A stretch of DNA of 64,000 bases, from the NCBI GenBank assembly GCA_027604705.1, contig JADHYV010000075.1, positions 25,217 to 89,216 of the forward strand, in the 5' to 3' direction. Of the stretch, positions 34,152 to 45,770 are shown one piece after another. The DNA is from Allomyces arbusculus. Its lineage: Eukaryota > Blastocladiomycota > Blastocladiomycetes > Blastocladiales > Blastocladiaceae. The notes beneath the pieces were generated by a model. That model searched no databases. It saw nothing but the letters and a program-made list of their open reading frames with translations, and was not told the origin of the DNA. The first letter of the stretch is position 1. Each line of letters begins with the position of its first letter. Position numbers and translations under genes: made by a program.

Positions 34152-36755
34152 ATGACTGCCCCTCCGCGCCCTACGCGCACGGCACGGACGCCACTGACCA
34201 AAGCGGCCGCTGTGCCCACGGCGCCGTTGACGCGCGCGCGCACCCGCCGCCGCACCCGCCGCGAGTCGCGCGCCGCTGAGAGCGACGACCACGACGACGC
34301 CATGGCCGCTGACGCTCACCTCGAAAACGCGCCCGTCGCCGACGCGCACGAGCACGCGCACGCGACGCAGCCCAAGGCGGCCATGTTACGCGCGCTCGGT
34401 CTGACGACGACCGACCAGCCTGATCCGGCGCGGCTCGTGGCTGACGTGTCCGGGTACGCCGACACGGACGTGGTGCATGTCGGGATTGACGACGACGACC
34501 ACGACGACGACCACGACGACGATGAGGATGAGTTGGGCGATGGCCGTGGCGAAGGCGATGATGACCGCGACGACTCGGGGAGCGAGTATGATGGTGAGCA
34601 TGACGCGGCCGAGTATTCCGACCACGGTGACGAGTTTGAGGACGAAGATGTGGACATGGACGCCGAGGTGGATGGGCTCGGTGATGGTGACGACGCGGTC
34701 GCGACGCCAACAGCAGCGGCGGCTGGAGGTGGTGCACGCGACACTGTACGTGGTGGAACGCGATGCGTCCTTCATATTTGTGATTTATCATTTGTCGGTG
34801 ATACTGACCCTCTTACCCACTCGCCACACTAGGCACCACGCTCGTCCAAGCGCCGCCGCACCGCCGAGTCGTTTGCCTTCACATTCGAGCTCGTCAAGCG
34901 GCAGCGGCTCGCACAGGCTCCGTCGACTTCCATAACTGCTCCCGCGTCCACGGCCGCGTCGGAAACGGCCTCGGAACCTGCATCTGTGTCCACGACAGCC
35001 CCCACCTCGGCAGCTCCATCAACGACCCCGTCCGCCGTCGCGAGCCCCGTCGTGATCCCCGGCACGCCGCGCATGGCCAGCGGCGCCGCGACTCTGGTCC
35101 CACCTCCCCCCTCCACCGCCGAAATCAAGCCCTCCCCAATCCTGTCGCTCCCGAAGCACATGTCCTTTGGCGCGCTCGGTCCCGCACCCAACTCCTCATC
35201 GTCCTCGACCCCCGCGAGCGTGCGGCTCTACAAGGCCGTGACCTCGATTCGCACGGGCCTCTACCTGCCCGCGTCGGAAATTGGGAAACTTGTGCCGCGC
35301 GTCGGGTTAAGCGCGTGGCGCCCGCCGCCCGCGTCAGCGGCAGGGACTGAGGCCGCCAAGTTTGATCTGACCAAGACGTTTGCGCTCGCCAAGCCGCCGA
35401 CACCCACACCTACGACGGCCACGTCGGCAGCGGCGGCGGGATCGGTCTCGGCGCTCGATAACGCCGTGCGCGTGCTCGGGTCGCAGCCCGGTGCGCTCGC
35501 GGTCGCTGCGCTCGCGCGCCGCCCGCCGCCGTTCGCGTACTACCCGCCGCCGCCCCCGCCACCGCCGCCGACGCCAATACCCGGGTCGAATCCCGCGGGT
35601 GCGGCGACCGCATCCTCGCCGATGACCCCCGGTCCGCACACGCAGCCTCCGCCGTTCGGGTACCCACCGCACGCATTCGCGCCCTCCACCTCCGCCGCGC
35701 ACGCGGCCCACGCCCACGCGCACGCCGCAGTCGCAGCTGCAGCAGCTGCCGCGGCATTCCCACCCAACGCGTTCCCACCCGGCGCGTTCTCACCCGCGGC
35801 TGCGTTCGCGCCGTACGGCATGCCCGTGCCCCCGTCACCCTACGGTTCGCCCGCGGCCGCGTCACTTCCGCCGCCGCCGCCTCCCCCACCGCCACTTCTC
35901 GCGCCGGCGCTCGCGTCGACGCCGTTCCGCACCCTGCCGTACTCCGGGCGTACGCTGCCGGCGCCGTTCGCCAAGTCGCCCTATGAGCATGTCCCAACGC
36001 CGGCGGCCGGGTTTTTCGGGAAAGCCGCGTTGGAGGCGATGGTCGCGACGACGGCCGCCGCAGCCGCGGCGGTGAGTGCGAGTGCGAGTGTAAGTGCAGG
36101 GACGACGGCGTTGGGGATGGCGTCGCCTGCGATGAACGGTCACGCCAGCGGATCGATGGGGCCGTTTGGTGCCGCGCCATCACCGCAGCCGGCGGTGGTT
36201 CCGAGCGGACCGTCTGGCGCCGCGCCGACGCCGATGGCGGGCACGAGGTGGCCAACGACGGCAGCGAGCGTCCCGCCGAGTCCGAGCCCCACCAGCACGG
36301 GGATCGGGATTGGACTCGTCGCGCCGCAGTCGCAGCCGCAGCCGTCGGCGGCGTTGGCGAACTCGCTCGGACTGATGGGGCCGCCGAGCACCAACCTCGC
36401 GCAGTCCGCGCCCGCAGCTGTCGCAGCGAATGGGACGGTGGTCTTACCGACGCCCGTCACGAGCAACGTGCCGTCGCCGACGTCGACCGTGCTCGCACCC
36501 GCATCCACCGCATCCTCGACCTCTGCGCCACCTGTTGCGACCAACAGCACGCCCGCCGGCGGTCGTCCACGCAAAGTCAGTTTCACGACGCAGATGGCGG
36601 CCGAGGCGATTTTAATGTTCCAGCAGGTGCCGACGGGGGGTGGGGACTCGCCAGCGGAGGAGGAGATGGTCTCACCGCCGGGATCAGGGGTGCCAGGGTC
36701 TCCCGCGGAGGGGAGTGTGGTCGCGACAGCGACTGCAGCGGCAGTTGGGTTGTGA
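34152..36755 (+). CDS. Large low-complexity nuclear-type protein with possible PP1-docking motif
   Basis: Exons 34152-34745 and 34833-36755 join in phase 0 (GTACGT..CACTAG) to give 838 residues. The N-terminus is basic (RARTRRRTRR), followed by a long Asp/Glu/His acidic tract with GAC repeats at about 34488-34530. Exon 2 opens with a bipartite-type nuclear signal (SSKRRRTAESFAFTFELVKR). A denser segment, VRLYKAVTSIRTGLYLPASE, is the part most likely to be conserved. The rest is Pro/Ala/Ser-rich with poly-Pro and poly-Ala runs. Near the C-terminus RPRKVSFTTQ contains KVSF, which fits the RVxF-type protein phosphatase 1 docking motif. I do not recognise a family; a transcription cofactor or PP1 regulatory subunit is a guess. 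The start could be further upstream. Confidence 0.6.
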
Positions 36756-36912
36756 GGATGCAGGAGTGGGTGGAGAGAGTGGAGAGTACAATGTAGGAGG
36801 GTAATTTATTTATTCCACTTTCGTTTTCTGTCGCTGTTGATGAGAGCTTCTGGCCAGTGTTTGGGGAAGCATCATTTGCCGTGCCAAGGATTTGAATCCT
36901 GCTTGTGCCGCC

Positions 36913-36929
36913 TTTGGTTCGAATCCAGG
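36913..36929 (+). repeat. T-arm-like element (tRNA box B motif)
   Basis: TTTGG, loop TTCGAAT, CCAGG: a tRNA T-arm with a perfect box B core GGTTCGAATCC, followed by GCAACAC. An acceptor-like GTGTTTG lies about 70 bp upstream but pairs imperfectly. Confidence 0.4.
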
Positions 36930-37047
36930 GCAACACAACACGCAAGAGCACCTTGCTGGTGTATTTGCGGACCGTGGTTGCACATTACTGTTTGGATGGC
37001 CTGTCATGGAGTGAGCCCCGCTCGTTCTGAAACATGGCCTGAATGAG

Positions 37048-37121
37048 GGTGTCGTGGGGAGAGATGTCTCCACACCCGCACTTCTGGGCGTGGAGGCTCC
37101 AGTTCGACCCTGGACGACACA
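37048..37121 (+). repeat. 74-nt tRNA-like element
   Basis: The acceptor arms GGTGTCG and CGACACA pair at six of seven positions. A D-arm-like stem GGGA/TCTC with a short loop and a perfect five-pair T-arm (TCCAG, TTCGACC loop, CTGGA) are present at tRNA spacing. The anticodon arm is not canonical (long stem with a mismatch, no clear T33). I read it as a tRNA pseudogene or the head of a tRNA-derived SINE rather than a functional tRNA. Confidence 0.4.
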
Positions 37122-39336
37122 CTAACTCACAACCACAGCGATGCTCAAGTCGCTCAACTTGAGAAAGGCTCGTTCCACTCCTTCTTGCGCTCAGATGGCG
37201 CGAGAATATGGGTCCGGTTGGGCGCCCAGCTGGCGTCCTATGTCTTGGTTCTTGCATGTCAACCAATGCCTTTTCTGGATTTACATTGGCTTGTGTTGGC
37301 TTACGTCAAACAGGCATTCACAGACACTATACTTGGAGGACGGCCTCCATCGCAGTGCCTGATTCCCATCCTTTCGTTTTGGTCCGAAGAATTTGTGATC
37401 CTGGAGTCGTAGATATCTCCTTGGCACTGCAAAATGATGCGCCCTCCACAGTCGATCAATTGACTAACCGGCCACCATTCGACACAGAACAAAGCGAGCT
37501 GCCCCTAAGTTTGACAGTCACCATCACTTCGTCAATGACCGTTATCAATGTTCTGTCTATTCATGGCCAAATACACCGTGATCCGCCGCGTTCAGTCGAG
37601 ATCAACATATGGAGGACACCATTTTGACTCTCAAATATCAGATTTAGGACTTTGGTGGAACAGCCATCCAATTGTGCTGTCATCGATTCAAACCTGGGCG
37701 GCATGCTGCATTATACTTTCGACGCGGAAGGCGATGACGATGTCTGTCGATTGGCACTTGTTGATGACCCACGACGCTAATGTTTGAGTGTATTTTCTTC
37801 TTTGTGAGTCTGATGCGGGGCGGAGATGTCTGAAATTAGGCACAACGCTTGTCGCCAAGGGATGGTGGACGTTGACGAGGAAAGCTGGGGCCACAGTGAC
37901 TCGAGTTCACGCGTAGCCGCCCGCAACACGATCAGCTTCATCCCTGATGTGCAGATCTTGGTTTACTCCAAACCAACACAACAATCATTCTCAGGTACTT
38001 TGCTGGGGCAGCGGCTCTAATATCGTTTCCTAACATTATCTTCTTGAATTGCAACGACCACCTTACATTAGCTGGGCGTTCGTGGCCACAATGCCCAAAA
38101 TCCACGGTCAATTCTTAACTGCCAATGCTATCAGCACATGTCGCCCCCCAACATGCTCACTCTTTCATTTCTGGCTTCCCACTAGGTTCAGCTCAGCTCG
38201 GCCTCAGCTCGCAGCCCTGCCATGGACCGCGACCAAGTATCTTGTCGAGCTTGATGTGCACGGCTCCTTTATATCTTGTGCATACCTAATGGTTTCTCTG
38301 GCGCAGCTGCCAGCCCTCGAAAAGGTGAGCGCGTCAATGTGCGATATATGCCCACCACACCTGCACATGGTGACTGGCGCCAGAACGCGACACGATCTCG
38401 ACCTGCCTGGCGCGGTCTTTCTGCGGTTTCGAAAGCTACGTGCAGAACCGGAATTTTCTTTGCTTCGATACAATCGAGTGCTTCCTACTCTCCAAGCGGC
38501 ATACGTCTGTGTTGGTGTACGTCCTCTCGCTGATCCAATTACTTTGGATAAATCGTGCTCATCGTTTTCGCTCTCATTGCCAACAATGGCTCTTCTCACG
38601 ACGCTCAATATTCGCATCATTTGAAGCCGCAAGTCTAGTGGCGCAAAGAGTTCAGTGGCGCAAAGAGTTCAATGGACGATAAGCACTTCACCGCCGAGTT
38701 GCCTCAGGCAAAGTGGTCACGACAGGCTGTCGTGACCTTGGCCGATGCGCGCCAATGGTCCGCGAAGACGCCGTTACTTAACAGTTTAATGTGCGTGACG
38801 CGCGCCGAATGGGCTGGACGCTCGTGTTGGACCTATTGGAGCATGCCACGGCCGCTGTTGTGCCTCACACAACATACCAAGCTGCCCAGATTGCGTTGTC
38901 AAAATGGCGCCACATTGAATTTGACTGATTGGCTGGTTGAGGCATCAGACTTATGGGTGCGCCAAATATGATCCGGACCGAAAATCGGCAAACGCATGTC
39001 TTGTGGGGCCATCGTCGCGTTGCCATTTCGCGCACCGTGAATGGTCGACAAATCAGGCCATGGTGGGATGCAACCACCAAAAAAGTGGCTGTTCTTTGGT
39101 CGTGGATCCCGGGGGAGTACAAAATGAGCATTGCTCGTATTGTCATTGATATCGCTCTTATCGTGACGCTGATCGTGCTGGCAGCAAAATGTGGGAGTGC
39201 TGGCCACGTTCATTTTGTGGAGGACGACGTTTGAGAAGTGCATCACCACAAATGCATCCACTCGTGCATTCAACCGAACATGCGACTATTTGAGCAAATG
39301 AGTATAAGAATAAGCCGTTCCAGCAATCGTTATCCG

Positions 39337-39843
39337 TCAGCTTGATCGTTCGTTCTCGTACTTTGCCTGTGCAAAAAGAGCGTCACATCTGCGGTCTTGC
39401 TCCTTCCGCGGTGTGATTGGTATTTTGTTGATGGCGTGTCCGCGACGTTCAAAAGAACGCGGATCAAGGCCCTTTCTTTCGAAATCACATCCGAAACCCA
39501 CCTCTCCACCGTACGGCGCCTCTGTCGCTGCCCGTTTCGCCGCCGCCAATTGACGGTGTGCACACTCCACGCCGGTCGTCGTCTCCACTGCCTTGACCAT
39601 GACCCGAGCCAAGACGGCCTCAGCACGCGCAACTCGCACCTCGACCTGAAGCACACCGTCCTTGTATGCGCGGTCTGTAGCTCGGCTTGCATGTGCACGG
39701 CCTCGGCCTGCAAGATCCGGATCTGGTCCAGCACCCTGTCGAGACCAGCCTGCTTGTGCGCAGTTTTGCCGCCGAGATATCGGCCATGATGCCCATGGCT
39801 TCGAGCTTGGCCTGCGCAGACTTTTGGACTGATCGGCAGTCAA
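39337..39843 (-). pseudogene. Coiled-coil gene remnant, copy 4
   Basis: On the minus strand the text runs AQAKLEAMGIMADISAAKLR, then after a shift VLDQIRILQAEAVHMQAELQ. A further shift gives KDGVLQVEVRVARAEAVLAR and VETTTGVECAHRQLAAAKRA. It is the same heptad-rich family as the remnant at 28.5-29 kb (LQARAETAHADLQIALAKAD, VLHAEVQVAQAEATLARAKD). At least two frame changes make it a pseudogene. Confidence 0.5.
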
Positions 39844-40348
39844 AATACGTGTGTACTTTACAACTCTTGGTTTCGATTCGACTCGGATCAGCGCCGCATG
39901 TGCTTGGTCTTAATGCATGCCGGTGTCGTTAATTTCTTTGCACGCTTTGGCAGGCCCCCGCTGATGCTCTTCGTCAGCTTCTTGTGTCTGAACAACCTGT
40001 TGTGAGTTGCTTTGATGGCTTTCACAAGTCGGAGCGCAAACGTAGTTTGTAGGACATTGATGAACTGAAGCGGCAAATCACAGCAAACCAAATTAGTGCA
40101 GTTGCCACATTGATTTGACAACTGTTCTTCCAATGCTGAGAACTTGCAGCACAATCATATCTCACTGCAATATTTGTTCAACTCGCCCTGCTCACCGGCG
40201 AGTTGTGACGCTGACAGGTGACAGCGGGCACAATCTTTCCATCGCTTCAGCATTTTGGATGTTATTCAAGCACACATTCATAAACGATCCGGAGGGTTTC
40301 ATTCACGTCTTGGGGGCAAGGCGAGCCTGCTGCCACCCTCGTGATATC

Positions 40349-40365
40349 CGTGGTTCGACTCCAGG
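40349..40365 (+). repeat. T-arm-like element
   Basis: CGTGG, loop TTCGACT, CCAGG, then CATACACAAC: the same kind of T-arm followed by a CA-rich end as at 36.9 and 37.1 kb. Confidence 0.35.
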
Positions 40366-40600
40366 CATACACAACATGAGTGCTCGCAGGTCATTTAGAC
40401 GCGAGTGAGCTACGCGGAGAGAAAGAGACCTAATCAAATTCTCGATGGCTGGTCCATTTCTTGCTGTGAGATGATTTGGAACGTCTGGACAAGGCGGCAT
40501 GTATCAGGGCAACAGACATGCCAGACTTGCTCCGGGCAATTGTGTTGCAGACATCAAGTCTGGCACCTCAGGCCCTTGCTCATGGGAACCAACTGCTGTC

Positions 40601-40617
40601 TTTAGTTCGAACCTGGG
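40601..40617 (+). repeat. T-arm-like element
   Basis: TTTAG, loop TTCGAAC, CTGGG, then GCGGCAC. An upstream GTGTTGC can pair with GCGGCAC using wobbles, but the spacing is longer than in a standard tRNA. A weaker relative (TTCAAAC, CTGGG, CGGCATG) is at about 37686-37702. Confidence 0.35.
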
Positions 40618-41080
40618 GCGGCACATAAAAAATCGCGGCCAGCTGGACGAAGTGTCCCCGGCCGCGGCGGGCTGACCTTGACGTTGGTCTTGTTCCCGGT
40701 AGCCATCATTTTGGCTATGTTTAGGTGTGGTTCGGTGCGTGCGCGTGCCGAACTGCCAGTCATTTTGGTCCTTTCAACCGACAATTACGAGTGAGTCGAA
40801 CGCGCGCCGCAATGGACCTCATCATCCACTGCGCCGTCGTCTGCTGCTACAACTGTGCCGACGATCACGACGGTGCTGCACCCTCTGCACGGCGCCCCCA
40901 CTTGCCGCATCGTCACGCAGAACGCTGCAGTCATACGACCGAGCCTCCCTACGACCGCGATCGTCCGAGGCCCGCACGACCATCGCTATGCCGCAGGCGC
41001 GTCATCTCCAACTTGGTCACAATCGTACCGGCTCTCGCGCTGTGCCCCCTGTGCCGGCGAGTGCTATCGTTTGATCCAAG

Positions 41081-44000
41081 ATGCAGTCGATTGAGCGCAG
41101 CGAACCACGACTGACGCGCGATTTGACATCCTTTGAACAGGACATTCGCTCGTTCTTCCGGCCCCAAATTACGGCGGGCGCGTCCTCGTCCTCCTCAGCG
41201 ACGCCCGCACCGGCGGCCGGTGCTGCGAGACGCGCGTCGTCGTTGGGGTCGTCCAGCGCGGCCGATCCGGTGCGTTTCTTCTGTGCGAAAGTGCAGTTGC
41301 GAGATTCGAATTGACGCAACTTTGTCGAGTAGGCGCCCAAGCGCAAGCGCGCGGCCGCAACCCGGGCACGTACGTACTTGGTGCACGATCTGATCGCGTC
41401 GAGTTCTGGTCGCTGACCGCCGGGTCAATTCGGATCCACTCCAGGCATCATCATTTCCGACGACGACGAGGACGACGACAACACCGACGGCAAGGGCGCA
41501 TCCGTCACAGTCGGCGACGATGACGACGACGATTTTGTCCAGCAACCGTACGGTCCCTCTATCCTCCTTCACGAATCCGTGCGACCACTCCGCGTCTGAC
41601 GCGATCACCTCCACCAGACCCAAAAAGTCGCGCACCTCGGCAACCCCTAAACCCAAGCCGGCGCCTGCTCCCAAGCCCCCACCCGTGACCCCATCGGCCT
41701 ACTTTGGCGCGCTCGCGGCGACGCGCAAGGCCGCACCGCTCAAGTCGTCGTCATCGAGCACGCCCGCCGCCGCCACATCCACGGCCACAACCGAGTCCAT
41801 GGACCTGCCGTCGAGTCCGCCAAGCTCGACGACCGCGACCGTCGGCCGGCCGCGGCGCGCCGCAGCGAAGAAGGAGGTCGTCTACATGGAGGACGACGAA
41901 GACGAGGAGGAGGAGATCACGGCCACCAAGAGCAAGCGCAAGCGCGACGCCGACGGCGACGCGTTCATGGCGGATGCGGCCGCCGACGACGACGATGATT
42001 TGGAGGACGACGACCAGGATTTTGATCTGGACGATGACTTTGCGGCCCCTCCGCCGCGCGCGGCGGCCAAAAAGGTCGCGACGCCCAAGAAGTCGGTGGT
42101 GGCCCCCAAAGCTGACCCTACGCTGGTCGCGCCCGCCGCCAAGACCAAGGTGATTGCGCCGCCCGCCGCGGCCAAATCGCCGCCCGCGAAAAAGGCGAAG
42201 GTCGAGGTGCCCGCGGCTGTTGACGATGACAACGATGACGAGGTGATGCCGCTCGGCGCCAAAAACAAGAAATTGAAAAAGGTGGCACCGCTCCCACCTG
42301 CACCTACTGCGGCCACCGCGTCGCCGTCGACGCCAAACCCAGACGGCCCCGTCGACATGGAGGACGACGCCAAGGCGCGGTCGAAAGCCGCGTATCTCAA
42401 GTACCAGTCGCGCGCTGGTCCGACGGCGCTCGGGTCCAAGGAAGTGCCCGAGGGCGCCGACAATTGTCTGCACGGGCTCACGTTTGTGCAGACGGGCGAC
42501 TTTTCGTCCTTCACGCGGGACGACGTCAAGGAATTGATCATGCGGTACGGCGGGCGCATGACTGGTGCCGTCTCGGGCAAGACGTCGTATTTGCTCGTCG
42601 GTGCCGACGGCGGCGCGACCAAGATAAAAAAGGCGACCGAGCTCAAGACGCCGTTGCTCGACGAAGACCAGTTCCTCGACCTGATTCGCACGCGGCCGGG
42701 CAAATCCGAAGCGCAGGTGAATGCGACCAAGTCCAAGACGGTGCTCGCCAAGGAACAGAAGCTCGCGACCATTGATTACGCGCAGGTCGCGGCGAACCCG
42801 CACGCCATGTGGGTCGACAAGTACAAGCCATCGCAGCCGACCGAGATTATTGGCAACCAGGCGGCGATTGGCCGGCTCTCCAAGTGGCTGTCCGGGTTCG
42901 ACCAGGCGCGCAAGAACCGGTTCAAGTTCACAGGCGACCAGAACTTCACGCACTTCCGCGCCGCGCTGATTTCGGGGGCGCCTGGGATCGGCAAGACGAC
43001 GGCCGCACACGTGGTCGCCAAGTCGCTTGGGTACCATATCGTCGAGTTTAATGCGAGCGACGTGCGGTCGAAAAAGTCGCTCGATGATGTGGCCGCGCAG
43101 GCCATGGGCAACCAGACGCTGTTTGCGTTCCAGAACATGGTCTCAGCCGGCAATGGTGGTAACGCGGCGGCCGTCAAGCCGCACCACGTTATTATCATGG
43201 ACGAGGTCGACGGCATGTCCGGGTCGGACCGCGGCGGGCTCGCAGAGCTCACGGTGCTCATCAAGAAGTCGCAGGTGCCCATCATTTGCATTGCCAACGA
43301 CACGTCGAGTCCCAGGATGCGCACGTTCAAGGCCAACTGCCTCGAACTCAAGTTTGCGCGCCCGGACGCGCAGCATATTCGGTCGCGGCTCATGACCATT
43401 TGCCACCGCGAAGGGCTCAAGCTCGCTGCGCCCGCGATCGATGCGCTCGTGGCGTCGACGAACCGCGACATTCGCCAGGTGCTGCACCTGCTCTCAACCT
43501 ACAAGCTCGGCGTCGGCGCGCAGGGCACGCTGGCCTTTGACGAGGGCAAGGCGCTGGGCAAGTCGGCGGAAAAGGACATGGCTGTCGGCCTGTTTGACGC
43601 GGCGCGCGAGTGCATGACGCTGCCCTACGCGCGCAAGTCGTTGCCTGAGCAGCTTGAGGTCTACTTCAATGACTACGACATGATTCCGCTCATGATGCAG
43701 GAAAACTACATCAAGATGCGCGCGTCGCACGACCCGGTCCAGGCGCTCGAGGGCTTGTCGGCCGCGGCCGACGCGATTGCGACCGGCGACCATATTGGGC
43801 GCTCGATTCGGTCGAACCAGAACTGGTCGTTGCTCCCGAGCCACGGGACTTGGTCGACAGTGGCCCCGGCCATGGCCATGATGTCGCGCCCGGGCAGTAC
43901 CGGGTGCATGGGCATGATCATGTTCTCGTCGGTGCTCGGGCAGGGCAGTAAAGTCGGCAAGGGCCAGCGGCAGCTCGACGGTCTGCACCTGCGCATGTCG

Positions 44001-44582
44001 CGCGGCGCGCTCGGGCACGGCGGCGGTGGACGCAGCGCACTGCGGCTCGATACGATTCCGGCCCTCGCGATGATCACGCCCGCCATGTTTGCCGACTCGG
44101 AACGGCACCTGGCCTTGATGGACATGCTCGACGCCTACTACTTGGGGCGCGACGACTTTGATACAATCTTTGAACTTGGGGTCGGCAAGGCCGGCGCTGA
44201 GACCGCGCTGAAACCGATCCCGGCCGCGGTCAAGTCCAGGTTCACGCGCGAGTATAACAAGCGGTCGCACCCGGTCGCGTGGACCGAGGTGCCCAAAACT
44301 GTCGGCAAGGGACGCCGTGGGACAGCACCTGCTGCCGACGAGGAGTTGGGCGAGGAGGGGTTGGGTGTTATGGACGAGGACGGCGAGGCCGAGGTGGTTC
44401 ATGTCGACGACGAGGAAGAGGATGACGACCCGGAGGCATTGCGCGCCGCATTGGCCAAGAATGCGCCAGCACCCAAGGGCAAGGGACGTGGCGCGCGCGG
44501 TGGAGCAGCAGCCGCGAAACCGGCGGGTCGTGGGCGTGGGCGCGGCCGGGGGCGCGGCAAGGCAGCGGCGGGCGATTATTGA
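41081..44582 (+). CDS. RFC1: Replication factor C large subunit (RFC1)
   Basis: Four exons (41081-41269, 41333-41369, 41445-41547, 41618-44582) give 1097 residues, within the range of fungal and animal RFC1. The N-terminus has a PCNA-binding motif (EQDIRSFFRP) like the DIRxFF start of other RFC1 proteins. The 37-base exon 2 encodes a nuclear signal (APKRKRAA). A long acidic, Lys-rich linker follows. A BRCT domain spans about residues 381-467 (LHGLTFVQTGDFSSFTRDDV, YGGRMTGAVSGKTSYLLVG). The AAA+ domain has Walker A GAPGIGKTT with Lys569 and Walker B IIMDEVDGMSGSDRGG. The RFC1-specific C-terminal domain ends in an RGRGRGRG tail. It loads the PCNA clamp on primed DNA. The main frame is open upstream of exon 4, but that text (MTTTILSSNRTVPLSS) is an intron and antisense-free shadow. 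Confidence 0.94.
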
Positions 44583-44712
44583 TTTGGGTAGGTGGGGATG
44601 GGAGTGCGCACAAGTTTTGTGCCGAATGGTCGACGGGAGGTTAGATTGGGCCAAGTGATTGATGCTGAAATTCATTGAGCGTTTCTGATTCCAACTTCTG
44701 GAGCAACCAGCT

Positions 44713-45562
44713 TCACATTTGGCATGTGGACGTGTTTCCGAGCACGAAGTGCCCCAAAATCCTGGCAAAGAGCGATAAACTGGCAACAAGGGTGCGCAAA
44801 GCCAGGATAAACGCCACGACGGTGCACACAAGGTCAATCATTGCGTCGCCGCCAATAACCACGGTGCTGAGCGTGAAGCGCTCCATGAGTGCGTCCCATG
44901 GCTGCTCGGGATCCATGTTGGCGTAAGCGAGAATGAAAAGCGTGATCAGCACGACGCGCACGGCGAAAAAGGACGCGAGAATCGCACGTAGTCGACGGTC
45001 GGTGAGCCAGTCGGCCATCCCATCGTCGACACCACACGCCGTCATGATGTATTGTGCGTGAGTCGAGAGTACGCTACGCTTGAGAGTACGTCACACCGCA
45101 GCCCTCACCTTTGAGCCGCTGGATCGAGACAATCACAATCCATGTCGACGAGAACAACCAATTGGCCTTCACGAACCAGTTACCACAGGTGCTACTGGGG
45201 CCAAGCCGGGTCGAGAAACATGAATTTTCGGGAAGCGCGGCAATCACGAAGCACCTATTTGGCCCGACCACTTTGGCCGGCGAATCGACGTAATAGAGCA
45301 TCACGTCCACGATGATGCCAGGCACGACAATGGCCAATACACTGCCGTAAAACGGCGCTGCACGCCACCCTTTGAGTAAGAGCAAAAGCGCCGCGATCAG
45401 GAATGTCGGCGCGGACCCGGCCAGACAGAGACCCGAGAGAACTGCCACACTCGGGTCGCGCATTTCTTCCATACTCGTTGGCGTCGAATTCCGCAGATTG
45501 GACGCGAAATCTGCGTCGGCACGGGCGTTCAAAATGTCTGGTGACCATGTGCCGTTGTTCAT
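44713..45562 (-). pseudogene. 7TM family copy 1, truncated
   Basis: Exon 1 (45562 downward) encodes MNNGTWSPDILNARADADFA, with two N-glycosylation sequons (NGT, NST), then the MRDPS motif and TM1-TM2. Exon 2 homology (ANWLFSSTWIVIVSIQRLKG) and exon 3 homology (GMADWLTDRRLRAILASFF to IDLVCTVVAFILALRT) follow. Three defects are visible. The exon 2 acceptor is shifted out of phase. No AG acceptor stands directly before the exon 3 homology. The protein stops after TM5 (LGHFVLGNTSTCQM), losing TM6, TM7 and the tail. It converges with RFC1, whose 3' end may mark the breakpoint. Confidence 0.75.
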
Positions 45563-45770
45563 TGCGCGTGATCGGAAGCTGAAGATGCGGTCAACGAACT
45601 CTGGCCAAATCTGGTCAGACGGGTGGACAAGGTCGGCCACAATATCATCCTGCGCGACATTGAGCCGTTCATTGAGATGTCAACGAAACATCCATTCCCC
45701 CAACCCAATCCGCAGCAGCAGCCCCCCAAAAGCCGGTCCTTTTCCAGTCCGCCTCCCAACCAATCCCGAC

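Larger units (their letters stand above)
36756..41080. other. Gene-poor 4.3-kb region with tRNA-like elements and remnants
   Basis: It is AT-richer than its flanks. It holds five T-arm-like sites, a decayed coiled-coil remnant (listed separately) and a 16-17-bp direct repeat at about 38638-38672 (tggcgcaaagagttca twice). There are a few weak frames, such as 38049-38624, with leucine-rich text (KYLVELDVHGSFISCAYLMV). A plus-strand frame ending at 39234 has one hydrophobic helix (IARIVIDIALIVTLIVLAAK). None is convincing as a gene. Confidence 0.4.

Noticed and set aside
37048-37121. Functional tRNA gene
   Set aside because: The acceptor and T arms fit, but the anticodon arm and loop are not canonical, so it is listed as a tRNA-like element.
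41520-41617. RFC1 starting at the ATG at 41520
   Set aside because: That text is the third intron; splicing three upstream exons restores the PCNA-binding N-terminus and the nuclear signal.
41751-43037. 428-codon minus-strand frame
   Set aside because: Antisense shadow of RFC1; repetitive Arg/Gly/Val text.
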